The notes beneath the pieces were generated by a model, which worked only from the letters and a program-made list of their open reading frames with translations, was not told where the DNA came from and made no database searches. A stretch of 16,224 bases of DNA from CAYOXX01 sp964408025. GTDB lineage: Bacteria; Acidobacteriota; DATKUA01. The translations under genes and the position numbers were made by a program. Shown here piece by piece: positions 1 through 7,143 of the stretch (position 1 is its first letter; every line of letters starts with the position of its first letter). The stretch lies in assembly GCA_964408025.1 (NCBI GenBank), contig CAYOXX010000078.1, positions 1 to 16,224 on the forward strand. Reading direction: 5' to 3'.

Positions 1-776
1 GAGACGACCCGGCCGGCATCGCTCGCGCGGCAGTGGGGGCGCTGGGCGGCATGAGCCGCTTCGTCTCGCGAGGCGACGCAGTGCTTGTGAAGCCTAACAT
101 CGGCTGGGACCGGCTCCCGAACCAGGCCGCCAACACCAACCCGCAGGTGGTGGCGGCCGTGGTTGCCATGTGCCTCGAGGCGGGCGCCGGGCGCGTGCTG
201 GTCGAGGACAACTCGCTCAACGATGCGCGCCGCTGCTACGCGCGCAGCGGCATCTACGAGGCGGCCACCGCCGCCGGCGCCGAGATGCCGTTCATGAACG
301 TGCGCCGCTTCCGGCTCACCGAAACCGGCGGCACGGTGCTCGGCAACTGGCCGGTCTACCTCGACGCGCTGGAGGCCGACGTGCTGATCAACGTGCCGAT
401 CGCCAAGCACCACAGCCTCTCGCGCCTCTCGATGGGGATGAAGAACCTCTACGGCCTCATCGGCGGGCCGCGCAACCGCCTGCACCAGCGGCTGGCCGAG
501 GGGATCGTCGACCTCACAGCCTTCTTCCGCCCCGCGCTGACGGTGCTCGACTGCTACCGCATTTTGGTGCGCAACGGCCCCCAGGGCGGCCGCCTCAGCG
601 ACACCGAGCTGCGTGGAATGGTGATCGCCGGGACCGACCCGGTGGCCGTCGACGCCCGCGGCGCCGAGCTGTTCGGCCTCGGCGCCGCCGACCTCGACTA
701 CGTCCGCCTCGGCGCCGAGCGCGGCCTCGGCACCCACGAGCTTGCCGGCCTCGAGGTGGTGGAGGTAAGCGCCTGA
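1..776 (+). CDS. DUF362 domain protein, 5' end outside the window
   Basis: The open frame runs in from base 3 with no stop, and residues before the first GTG (base 33) already read like family sequence (DDPAGIARAAVGALGGM), so the true start lies upstream. Visible motifs of the DUF362 family (PF04015) are VLVKPNIGWDR, an NTNP segment, EDNSLNDARRCYARSGI, NVPIAKHHSLSRLSMGMKNL and a C-terminal VIAGTDPVAVDARGAELFG. The biochemical role of the family is not settled; members often sit beside iron-sulfur proteins. Here the stop is 22 bases before the ATG of a membrane polyferredoxin with a GGAGG ribosome site between them, so the two are almost certainly one operon, and a redox or cofactor-linked role is inferred from that context only. 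No CxxC cluster is present in the visible part. Family assignment is firm, function unknown. Confidence 0.87.
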   Translation, partial: DDPAGIARAAVGALGGMSRFVSRGDAVLVKPNIGWDRLPNQAANTNPQVVAAVVAMCLEAGAGRVLVEDNSLNDARRCYARSGIYEAATAAGAEMPFMNVRRFRLTETGGTVLGNWPVYLDALEADVLINVPIAKHHSLSRLSMGMKNLYGLIGGPRNRLHQRLAEGIVDLTAFFRPALTVLDCYRILVRNGPQGGRLSDTELRGMVIAGTDPVAVDARGAELFGLGAADLDYVRLGAERGLGTHELAGLEVVEVSA

Positions 777-798
777 TGCGGCGCCGCGGAGGCCGCAG

Positions 799-2745
799 AT
801 GACTCGCCGGGTTCGCCTCGCCGTCCAGATCCTCTTCTTCGCCCTCTTCATCGCGCTCCTGGTGCAGACCGAGTACAAGGGCGAGGACACGCTCGGGCAG
901 CCGGTACGCTTCTTCCTCGAGATCGACCCGCTGCTGACACTGGCAGCGATTTTCGCCGCACGGGGATTCCTGTTCTTCGCACTGGGCTTCGCCGCTGCGC
1001 TGGCGGCCGCGATTGCCGTCGGAAGGCTACTGGGAAAAGCCGTGGCCCGGTTCGGCGCCGGCGAGGCGGTGGAGCTGGCGGCACGGCGCTACCTGCCGCT
1101 GGCGCTGACGCTGGCCCTGCTGGTTTGGGCCGTCTTCCCCTTCGGCGTTGACCGCGGCCTGCCGACGCCGATGGCCCTCGGCATCGCCACCGTGGCCCTG
1201 ACGCTGGCCCTGGGGCGCGTCTTCTGCGGCTGGATCTGCCCGATGGGCAGCCTGTGCCAGTTCGTAGCCTGGCTGAAGCGGGATAAACAGAAGGTGCTCA
1301 TCGAAAAAAACCTCTACCGGCCGAACCAGCGCTGGAAATACATGATCCTGGTCGGCTTGCTGGCCGCGGCTTTGATCGGCTTCCAGATTGTCGGCCTCGC
1401 CGACCCGATATCGCTCCTGGTGCGCAGCTTCAGCGTCGTCGTCAGCCCGCTGGTCAACCAGGCCGCCAACGGCGCCTACGATCTGGCCTACACGACGGAA
1501 AACGACACCGTCATCGGCCTCGCCGATCAGCTCTACGGCCTGGTCGCCTACCCGCGCTTCCTATCGTTCGAGGAGCCGCATTTCCAGGGCGCGCTGCTGA
1601 TCGGCGCCCTCTTCGTCTTCCTGCTGGCGCTGAACCTGCGGCGCCCGCGCTACTGGTGCCGCTCGCTCTGCCCGCTGGGAGCGCTGCTGGGCGCGATCTC
1701 GCGCAACTCCTTCTACCGCCTCGAGATCGACAAGGAGAGGTGCATCGAGTGCGGCCGCTGCCACGCCCATTGCCAGGGCGCCTGCGACCCGGAGCACCGG
1801 CAGGGGTGGCGCCCCTCGGAGTGCCTCGTCTGCTACAACTGCGTCGACGTCTGCCCCGTCGACTGCCTCGCTTTCCGCTTCGGCGCCACGAAGAAGGCGA
1901 GTTTAGGGATCGACCTCAAGCGCCGCCGCGCGCTCGAGGCGGTGGCCGCCGGGCTGGTGCTGGCGCCGCTGGTGCGCGCCGGGGCGCAATACAAAACCGA
2001 GTCGGCGCGCGGCCGCCCGCAGCCGGCTGCCTTCAACCCGAAGCTGATTCGGCCGCCCGGGGCGCTGCCGGAGGCGGAGTTCCTGCGGCGCTGCGTCCGC
2101 TGCGGCGAGTGCCTGAAGGTCTGCCCCACCAACGGACTGCACCCGGCCACGCTCGAGGCCGGCGTCGAGGGCCTCTGGACGCCGGTGCTGGTGCCGCTGC
2201 TCGGCTACTGCGAGTACTACTGCACTCTCTGCGGCCAGGTCTGCCCGACCGGTGCCATCCGCGCCCTCGACGTCGAGGCCAAGATCCGCACCGTGATCGG
2301 CACCGCCTTCTTCGACGTCAACCGCTGCCTGCCCTACGCCTTCGGCAAGACCTGCATCGTCTGCCAGGAGCACTGCCCCACCTCGCCCAAGGCGATCTAC
2401 CTGGTCTCGGCGCCCGCGACGACGATCGAGGACGCCGTCGAGCCAGTGGACCCGCACGGCGGCGGCTTCGGGGGCGGGCGCTGGACGAGCCCGACGGAGA
2501 CGAGAGAGCCGGACGAGCGCGAGGAGCTGCAGCCGGGGCAGATCAGCCCCTTCGGTCCCGACATCGCGGAGGAGGGAGCCGAACTGCTGCAGCCGCGCAT
2601 CGACCTCGACCTGTGCATCGGTTGCGGCATCTGCGAGAACGTCTGCGTGGTGGCCGACCAGCCGGCCGTCTACGTCACCGCCGTCGGCGAGGAGCGCAGC
2701 ACCGGCAACCGCATAACGCTCGAGGGAACCTACGGGGAACCCTAG
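799..2745 (+). CDS. Membrane polyferredoxin, NapH-like/NapG-like fusion (4Fe-4S binding protein)
   Basis: 648 residues. The first ~300 contain several hydrophobic segments (about 8-23, 50-75, 98-114, 180-200, 265-283) and the two membrane-ferredoxin motifs CGWICP (C143, C147) and CRSLCP (C287, C291) of the NapH/MauN/YccM type. Next come two ferredoxin clusters (C315/C318/C321 with C325 or C329; C342/C345/C348/C352). Residues 374-397 are a short basic stretch (KRRR) followed by a hydrophobic run, like an uncleaved NapG/MauM-type Tat signal. After it come C432/435/438/442, C471/475/478/482, C510/519/522/526 and C606/609/612/616. It probably passes electrons from a quinol across the membrane through a chain of 4Fe-4S centres; the donor and acceptor are unknown. 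ATG at 799 follows GGAGG at 788-792. Its stop TAG (2743-2745) is supplied by the repeat element that begins there. The DUF362 gene upstream is the likely partner. Confidence 0.9.
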   Translation: MTRRVRLAVQILFFALFIALLVQTEYKGEDTLGQPVRFFLEIDPLLTLAAIFAARGFLFFALGFAAALAAAIAVGRLLGKAVARFGAGEAVELAARRYLPLALTLALLVWAVFPFGVDRGLPTPMALGIATVALTLALGRVFCGWICPMGSLCQFVAWLKRDKQKVLIEKNLYRPNQRWKYMILVGLLAAALIGFQIVGLADPISLLVRSFSVVVSPLVNQAANGAYDLAYTTENDTVIGLADQLYGLVAYPRFLSFEEPHFQGALLIGALFVFLLALNLRRPRYWCRSLCPLGALLGAISRNSFYRLEIDKERCIECGRCHAHCQGACDPEHRQGWRPSECLVCYNCVDVCPVDCLAFRFGATKKASLGIDLKRRRALEAVAAGLVLAPLVRAGAQYKTESARGRPQPAAFNPKLIRPPGALPEAEFLRRCVRCGECLKVCPTNGLHPATLEAGVEGLWTPVLVPLLGYCEYYCTLCGQVCPTGAIRALDVEAKIRTVIGTAFFDVNRCLPYAFGKTCIVCQEHCPTSPKAIYLVSAPATTIEDAVEPVDPHGGGFGGGRWTSPTETREPDEREELQPGQISPFGPDIAEEGAELLQPRIDLDLCIGCGICENVCVVADQPAVYVTAVGEERSTGNRITLEGTYGEP

Positions 2746-2999
2746 CCCGCATATTGCACAAGATTCAGCCGTCCGGCGGCCCCTTTTCCCAAATCTCTTT
2801 GTTGCGGCCGATTTTGGGCCCTTGACGTGGTGCTAACCCCGCCTGCGGGCCCAAAACCGCCCCCGCCGCGACCTTCGAGAAAATCGGCTCGCCAGTGACT
2901 ATATGTAACCTCACAGTTCTGTGAAGAGAGCGCTGGAAAGATCAACACATCAATCACTTAACACCAGAGCCGGCCAAACCTTGTGCAATATGCGGGCTA
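2743..2999. mobile_element. MITE-like element, copy 1 (257 bp), between convergent genes
   Basis: The sequence begins TAGCCCGCATATTGCACAAG and ends with its exact reverse complement, a perfect 20-bp terminal inverted repeat. A second copy of nearly equal length lies at 11108-11365; hand alignment finds about 28 differences (about 89% identity). There is no reading frame of note, so it is non-autonomous. TA at both ends fits a duplicated TA target, as in the IS630/Tc1-mariner group; a 3-base CTA duplication is equally possible, and the transposase family is not known. Internally 2807-2815 pairs with 2880-2888 (GCCGATTTT/AAAATCGGC) and 2812-2821 pairs with 2847-2856 (TTTTGGGCCC/GGGCCCAAAA). The left end supplies the TAG stop of the polyferredoxin gene and the right end, read on the - strand, the TAG stop of mrp. 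Confidence 0.85.
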
Positions 3000-4043
3000 A
3001 ACCAACTTACGCGCCAGCGCCTCGACCATGTCGTCGAGCGCCCTTGCGGCGGGAGACTCGGGCGCGGCGATCAGCGTCGGCGTACCCTGGTCTCCGTGCT
3101 CGCCCATCGCCGGTTCCATCGGCACGCGCGCGAGGACCGGCACGTTGTAGCGCCGCTCGACCTCCTCGATGCCGTCGCGGGGGAAGAGCTCGTGCTCGGC
3201 GCCGCAGGCTCCGCAGATGAAGCGGCTCATGTTGTCCACCAGCCCCAGCACCGGCACCTCGAGGCGGGCGAACATCTCGATGCCGCGCACGGCGTCCATG
3301 GTGGCTATCTTCTGCGGCGTGGTGACGATGACCACGCCATCCAGCGGCACCGTCTGCACCAGAGTAAGCTGGGCGTCGCCGGTCCCGGGCGGCAGGTCGA
3401 CCACTATTACATCCAGCTTGCCCCAGAGCACCTGGCGCAGGAGCTGCTTCACCAGGTTAGCCACCATCGGCCCGCGCCAGATCACCGGTGCGCCGGCGTC
3501 GGGCAGCAGGAAGGCGATCGACATCAGCTTCACGCCGTGGCGCTCGATCGGCAGGATCTGCTGATCCAGCGCCTTCGGGTGCTCGCCGTGCGGCACGCCC
3601 ATCATCATCGCCACGCTCGGCCCGTAGATGTCGGCGTCCAGGAGACCAACCTTTAGGCCGCGCCCGGCGAGGCCGGCGGCCAGGTTCACGGCTATCGTCG
3701 ACTTGCCGACGCCACCCTTGCCGCTGGCGACGGCGATCAACTGCTTGACGCCGGGGATCGGCGCCCGATCGGCCCAGGGGTCCTGGCCCTGCGGCCGCGC
3801 CGTCAGGTTCACGCTCACCGATTCCACGCCCGGTAGGGCCTTGACCGCGTCCTCAGCCTGGCTCTTGAGCGAATCCTTCGCCGGGTACTTCGGCGTCGTC
3901 AGCTCGAGGTCGAAGGAGACTCCGCCCCCGTCTATCTTGAGGTTCTTGATGAACCCGAGGTCAACGATGTCCTTGCCCAACTCGGGGTCCATGACGCTGC
4001 GCAGCGCCTCAAGAACCTGCTCTCTTCCAATCTCGTCGCTCAC
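2997..4043 (-). CDS. mrp: Mrp/ApbC-family iron-sulfur cluster carrier ATPase
   Basis: 348 residues, normal length. Residues 4-83 form a MIP18/DUF59 domain (LRSVMDPELGKDIVDLGFI). From about residue 98 follows the Mrp/NBP35 P-loop ATPase: deviant Walker A GKGGVGKS at 108-115, DADIYGPS at 136-143, DLPPGTGD at 216-223, and the C277-x-x-C280 pair (ICGAC) that in homologues binds a bridging 4Fe-4S cluster at the dimer interface. The family acts in the cytoplasm, delivering clusters to apo-proteins, which suits a genome with a many-cluster ferredoxin next door. Start is GTG at 4043 because a strong GGAGGA site (4051-4056) sits 7 bases upstream. The DUF59 TTP motif is followed by KYPAKD rather than the usual ACPxKD, so the domain lacks its conserved cysteine. 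The stop codon lies in the repeat element. The genes are convergent, so mrp is not co-transcribed with the polyferredoxin. Confidence 0.95.
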   Translation of the reverse strand: MSDEIGREQVLEALRSVMDPELGKDIVDLGFIKNLKIDGGGVSFDLELTTPKYPAKDSLKSQAEDAVKALPGVESVSVNLTARPQGQDPWADRAPIPGVKQLIAVASGKGGVGKSTIAVNLAAGLAGRGLKVGLLDADIYGPSVAMMMGVPHGEHPKALDQQILPIERHGVKLMSIAFLLPDAGAPVIWRGPMVANLVKQLLRQVLWGKLDVIVVDLPPGTGDAQLTLVQTVPLDGVVIVTTPQKIATMDAVRGIEMFARLEVPVLGLVDNMSRFICGACGAEHELFPRDGIEEVERRYNVPVLARVPMEPAMGEHGDQGTPTLIAAPESPAARALDDMVEALARKLV

Positions 4044-4263
4044 TTTTAACTCCTCCTATCTAACATAGAAAGCCTAATGAGCGGAGCGCCTAAAATCAAC
4101 CCCACAGGGAAGAGCTCTCAATGAGGAGCGAGGCGAACTAAGTGACCTCGCCGAAGCAAAAAGATGGCTTCGCTCGCGCTCGCTATAACAGATCTTGGCT
4201 TCCGTTGTGCAAATGCCAGAGCTTCCAGCATCCGCCAGAATATTTACGCCCGCGTTTACTTCA

Positions 4264-4296
4264 GGGGGTATACTGCGCTCTTTCCGGGGTTATACT
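4264..4296 (+). promoter_or_regulatory. Tandem GGGG(G/T)TATACT direct repeat, possible promoter or operator
   Basis: The 293-base gap between mrp and the lipoprotein gene has no convincing gene. It contains two copies of an 11-base sequence, GGGGGTATACT at 4264-4274 and GGGGTTATACT at 4286-4296, spaced 22 bases (about two helical turns). Each ends in a TATACT hexamer that differs from the sigma70 -10 consensus at one position, and the second lies 40 bases before the lipoprotein ATG. No good -35 box pairs with either at 16-18 bases. It could be a promoter with a flanking protein-binding site, or chance. Confidence 0.3.
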
Positions 4297-4336
4297 TTAA
4301 GCGGATCGCGGGGCACCAGCTCCCCAGGGTGGCTAG

Positions 4337-4930
4337 ATGTTTGATCTGCGGTCGACGCGTACACGGGATGATCGGAATCCCGCATTCCGTTCACTCCCCC
4401 GGATCTCTCGCCTATCGCGCTTTGCTTTGGCGATACTACCTATAATCTGCCTGGTATCCCTGCCTTTTTCCGCCTGCGGCCCCGGCGCCGCCTGGAGCGA
4501 GGCGCTCGAGGGGACGGCGCCGCCGGATCCGGAGGACAGCGCCGTCGGCTCAGCGGCCGAAGGCCCCGCCCAGGCGGCGGAATCGGCGCGCGGCTCCGGC
4601 CCGACGGCCCAGTCGCGCTCCCGGCTTGCGGAGCCGGAATCGGCGCAGGAATCCGACGGCGAGGACCCGGGGGCGGGGGCGACGCTGGAGGTGGTGCTGG
4701 CGGGCGACCTGGACTGCTTCTCGGGCGCGGTCCGCTGCTACGTCGATGGCCGATACGTCGGTTTGGTCGGCGACGACGGCCGCTTCGAGGTTCCCGTCCG
4801 CCCCGGAGACCACCTGCTCGTCGTCTGGGACAGCCGCGGGCGCTGGCAGGCGCAGTTCACCGCCGACAGCGGCCAGACGGTCAGGATACCGATCCGCTGC
4901 GACGACCGACCCGACCAGGGGGCATATTAA
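4337..4930 (+). CDS. Putative lipoprotein with PEGA-like C-terminal domain
   Basis: 197 residues, no named family recognised with certainty. A positively charged N-terminus (1-28) precedes a hydrophobic segment (29-46) ending in FSAC, an acceptable lipobox with C47 as the lipidated residue. Residues 50-115 are low-complexity, rich in Ala, Glu, Ser, Gly and Pro, a typical linker. Residues 116-187 look like a PEGA-type beta domain: VRCYVDGRYVGLVGDDGRF followed by VPVRPGDHLLVVW, matching the usual VDG-x-x-G and PPG-x-H-x-L-x-V pattern. PEGA domains occur in surface or cell-envelope proteins and their ligands are mostly unknown. ATG 4337 is the only plausible start upstream of the signal; no strong ribosome site is visible, so the start is uncertain. 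It stands alone: mrp is divergent upstream and the restriction relic downstream has different base composition. Confidence 0.6.
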   Translation: MFDLRSTRTRDDRNPAFRSLPRISRLSRFALAILPIICLVSLPFSACGPGAAWSEALEGTAPPDPEDSAVGSAAEGPAQAAESARGSGPTAQSRSRLAEPESAQESDGEDPGAGATLEVVLAGDLDCFSGAVRCYVDGRYVGLVGDDGRFEVPVRPGDHLLVVWDSRGRWQAQFTADSGQTVRIPIRCDDRPDQGAY

Positions 4931-5053
4931 AGCGAAGACCGGCGTACCGGCACTGGCTGCTGAGGCACAAGATGAGCTAGAACCGCATCATCAGGCGCAG
5001 AGGAGGGAACCGGGGGAACGCGGCTCTGGCAAGACGTCAAATACGACATGTAA

Positions 5054-5278
5054 ATGAGCCGCGAAGCCGAAATACCGGTAGATACCGCAGCTATCACCTC
5101 GTTCACTGCAATACTGTCACAGAGCAAGGTGAAGGGCCGCCATCACAGGATGAAAATCAACGGTCTCTTGATTTATAAAATCCAGACATCAATTGTAAAA
5201 CTCTACGAGTACCGATCAGATTTGATCTCCGCTGCTGTAACCGGTAGAATCGACGTAAAAGGAGAGATCAGCCAATGA
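5054..5278 (+). pseudogene. C-terminal remnant of type I restriction specificity subunit (hsdS)
   Basis: A 74-codon frame whose last ~35 residues match the conserved C-terminal coiled-coil tail of HsdS proteins: IQTSIVKLYEYRSDLIS, then AAVTGRIDVKGEI. In a complete HsdS (roughly 400 residues) this segment follows the second target-recognition domain and binds HsdM/HsdR. Recognisable similarity begins around base 5150; the first 32 codons and the preceding 120 bases resemble nothing I know. Target-recognition domains and hsdM are absent upstream, so this is a deletion relic and not a working specificity subunit. Its TGA stop overlaps the ATG of the next gene (ATGA, 5275-5278), the coupling expected in an intact hsdS-immA operon. 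Whether the stub is translated is unknown; no clear ribosome site precedes 5054. Confidence 0.75.
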
Positions 5279-6426
5279 TTAGGGTGTCCGTGAATGAGGA
5301 TATCTTGCGCTGGGCGTTGGATCGGTCCCAAAAGAGAATTGACGACTTACGGAATAAGTTTCCGAAAATCGGGCAGTGGTTCACCGGCGAAGTAGACCCC
5401 ACACTGCGGCAATTAGAATCTTTAGCAAGAGTAACCATGACTCCGCTTGGTTATTTCTTTCTTGAGAAACCGCCGAAAGAAGAGTTACCAATCCCTCATT
5501 TTCGGTCAATTAGTGACGTAGCCCCAAGCACTCCTAGTCCTGATCTTCTTGACACCATACATTTAATGCAGCAGCGTCAAGCCTGGATGCGCGAATACCT
5601 GCTTGAAGAAGGTCAGGAAGCTCTTTCTTTCGTTCGATCTGCCTCACTCACCAAACAGCCGACAGTGATAGCCCATCATATTAGAAACATACTTGGTTTT
5701 CACGAGCGATGGGCTTCTTCGATGAGGACTTGGGAGGAAGCCTTACGCACTCTACGCGAGGCTATGGAGAACGTGGGAATTTTAGTTGTAGTAAATGGGA
5801 TCGTCGGTAATAACACCCATCGCACGCTCGATCCCGACGAATTCCGCGGTTTTGTATTAGTGGATGATTACGCCCCGCTCGTGTTTGTCAATAATGCCGA
5901 TAGTAAGGCTGCACAGATGTTCACACTTGCGCATGAACTGGCACATGTATTTTTCGGTAGCAGCGCCGCGTTCGACCTGCGTGAGATGCAACCCGCAAAT
6001 GAACCAACAGAACTCTCATGTAATCGCGTGGCGGCTGAATTTCTCGTTCCGGAAAGTGAATTGCGCCAAATCTGGCCGTTTGTCAAGAATGATCCGGAAC
6101 CATTTCAAACAATTGCCCGACAATTCAAGGTTAGCGTTCTTGTAGCTGCTCGAAGGGCGTTAGACTTGGCCCTGATTAATCGCGAAGCGTTCTTCCAGTT
6201 TTATGACGATTACTTGAGTGACGAACACAGAAAAGCCGTAAGACAAGAGTCAGGTGGGGATTTTTACGCGAATCAAAATTTCCGGGTGGGCCGGTTATTT
6301 GCAAGCACCGTGGTTCGGGCAACCCAAGAAGGCAAACTCCTTTACTCCGAAGCTTTTCAATTGACAGGACTGTACGGAAAAACATTTGATCATTATGTAA
6401 ATTCTCTTCGAACAGGGAACGCGTGA
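5275..6426 (+). CDS. ImmA/IrrE family metallo-endopeptidase with N-terminal XRE-like region
   Basis: 383 residues. Residues 1-60 resemble the helix-turn-helix-like N-terminus of COG2856 proteins (VNEDILRWALDRS, then KFPKIGQWFTGEVDPTLRQLESLAR and the LGYFFLEKPP/LPIPHFR segment). The zinc peptidase core has HELAH at 220-224, with H220 and H224 as ligands and E221 as catalytic base, and E246 in TELSCNRVAAEFLVP as the probable third ligand. Relatives cleave phage repressors (ImmA), DdrO (IrrE) or antitoxins. It overlaps the hsdS stub by ATGA and the next gene by GTGA, so the three are translationally coupled. ImmA/IrrE plus DUF4411 pairs are often found inside or beside type I restriction operons; the exact role is not established, and a toxin-antitoxin or defence-accessory function is inferred. 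GC content and codon use (many NNA/NNT codons) differ from the flanking genes. Confidence 0.9.
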   Translation: MIRVSVNEDILRWALDRSQKRIDDLRNKFPKIGQWFTGEVDPTLRQLESLARVTMTPLGYFFLEKPPKEELPIPHFRSISDVAPSTPSPDLLDTIHLMQQRQAWMREYLLEEGQEALSFVRSASLTKQPTVIAHHIRNILGFHERWASSMRTWEEALRTLREAMENVGILVVVNGIVGNNTHRTLDPDEFRGFVLVDDYAPLVFVNNADSKAAQMFTLAHELAHVFFGSSAAFDLREMQPANEPTELSCNRVAAEFLVPESELRQIWPFVKNDPEPFQTIARQFKVSVLVAARRALDLALINREAFFQFYDDYLSDEHRKAVRQESGGDFYANQNFRVGRLFASTVVRATQEGKLLYSEAFQLTGLYGKTFDHYVNSLRTGNA

Positions 6427-6926
6427 CGTTGGACGATTCTATCTACGTACTCGATGCTAATGTTTTCATTCAAGCAAAGCGTAAGTATTACGCTTTTGAC
6501 TTGGCTCCAGGATTCTGGGATAGCCTAGTTGATCTTGCGGAACACGGACGGATTGAGAGCATTGATCGCGTAAAGAAAGAATTATACAACGGTAGAGACG
6601 AACTGACGGAATGGGCGAATAATTATTTCTCCGATGCTTTCATATCAACCAATGATGAAGAAGTAATCCAAGCATTTAGATTAATTATGGCATGGGTAAA
6701 TCAGGGAGAATTTTTGGATGCCGCCATATCAGAGTTCGCCGCTGGTGCGGATGGTTGGTTGGTAGCCTACGCCATGACTAAGGGACGCATCGTCGTAACC
6801 CAAGAAGTTCTAAACCCTAATATAAAAAGAAGGGTCCCGATTCCCAATGTTTGCCAAGGTTTTAACATGTCTTACGTAACCACATTCGAAATGTTGAGGG
6901 CCCTGGGAGTTCGCTGGATAAGTTGA
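6423..6926 (+). CDS. DUF4411 family protein (PIN-like nuclease fold)
   Basis: 167 residues, the usual size for DUF4411. The N-terminus IYVLDANVFIQAKRKYY is diagnostic: D11 begins the PIN-type acidic set, which probably continues with E53 (KKELYNGRD) and D110 (AGADGWLVAYA), followed by the IVVTQE strand. PIN proteins are usually Mg-dependent RNases and many are toxins, so this is the likely toxin or effector partner of the ImmA/IrrE protein encoded just upstream; that pairing is inference. The start is GTG at 6423, giving a GTGA overlap with the previous stop; no other start fits. It shares the AT-rich composition of the island. No hsdR or methylase follows; the next gene is tyrS on the opposite strand. 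Confidence 0.88.
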   Translation: MTLDDSIYVLDANVFIQAKRKYYAFDLAPGFWDSLVDLAEHGRIESIDRVKKELYNGRDELTEWANNYFSDAFISTNDEEVIQAFRLIMAWVNQGEFLDAAISEFAAGADGWLVAYAMTKGRIVVTQEVLNPNIKRRVPIPNVCQGFNMSYVTTFEMLRALGVRWIS

Positions 6927-7051
6927 TATGATTGTAAGAGTGTTGATAAACTCCTGTTATAAGTTTCTTCCGACGATTTTTGCAGCAACCGACAGTTTAA
7001 TGTTTATCTGTGCATGCAATCCGATTATTAGCTGTCTGCTCGCAATATAAT

Positions 7052-7143
7052 GTAGCGGCGGACTTTAGTCCGACTACTCCCGTCGAAGACGGGAGCCATC
7101 ATTGCGTTAGTGCGCGATCAGTCGGGCTGAAGCCCAACGCTAC
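7052..7143. repeat. REP doublet (REPIN-like) with central hairpin
   Basis: Two REP-like units face each other. The left unit (7052-7074) starts with GTAG and holds the palindrome CGGACT-TT-AGTCCG. The right unit (7119-7143) reads GTAGCG on the - strand and holds GGGCT-GA-AGCCC. A 5' GTAG followed by a short palindrome is the described form of RAYT-associated REP sequences, and an inverted pair is a REPIN. Between them lies a perfect hairpin, CTCCCGTCGAAGACGGGAG (7077-7095, 8-bp stem, 3-base loop). The doublet lies between convergent DUF4411 and tyrS, 9 bases after the tyrS stop on its strand, so it could also affect 3' ends of both transcripts. No RAYT transposase gene is in the window. The rest of the 226-base gap (6927-7051) is AT-rich and shows nothing clear. 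Confidence 0.7.

Noticed and set aside
1656..2825. 389-codon frame overlapping the polyferredoxin gene
   Set aside because: Arg/Pro/Leu low-complexity product in the +1 frame of a gene with clear Cys motifs; a shadow frame.
2807..2856. Intrinsic terminator inside the repeat element
   Set aside because: The TTTTGGGCCC/GGGCCCAAAA stem has no U-run after it in either direction, and the loop is 25 bases.
4164..4445. 93-codon frame overlapping the lipoprotein start
   Set aside because: No ribosome site, signal or family resemblance; the overlapping frame has a lipobox and a PEGA-like domain.
4931..5053. Further restriction-gene fragments upstream of the hsdS stub
   Set aside because: Read in all frames, the 123 bases show no HsdM or HsdS target-domain similarity; nothing assigned.
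7052..7143. CRISPR-like repeat
   Set aside because: Only two units, in inverted not direct orientation, with no spacer array or cas gene; fits a REP doublet.
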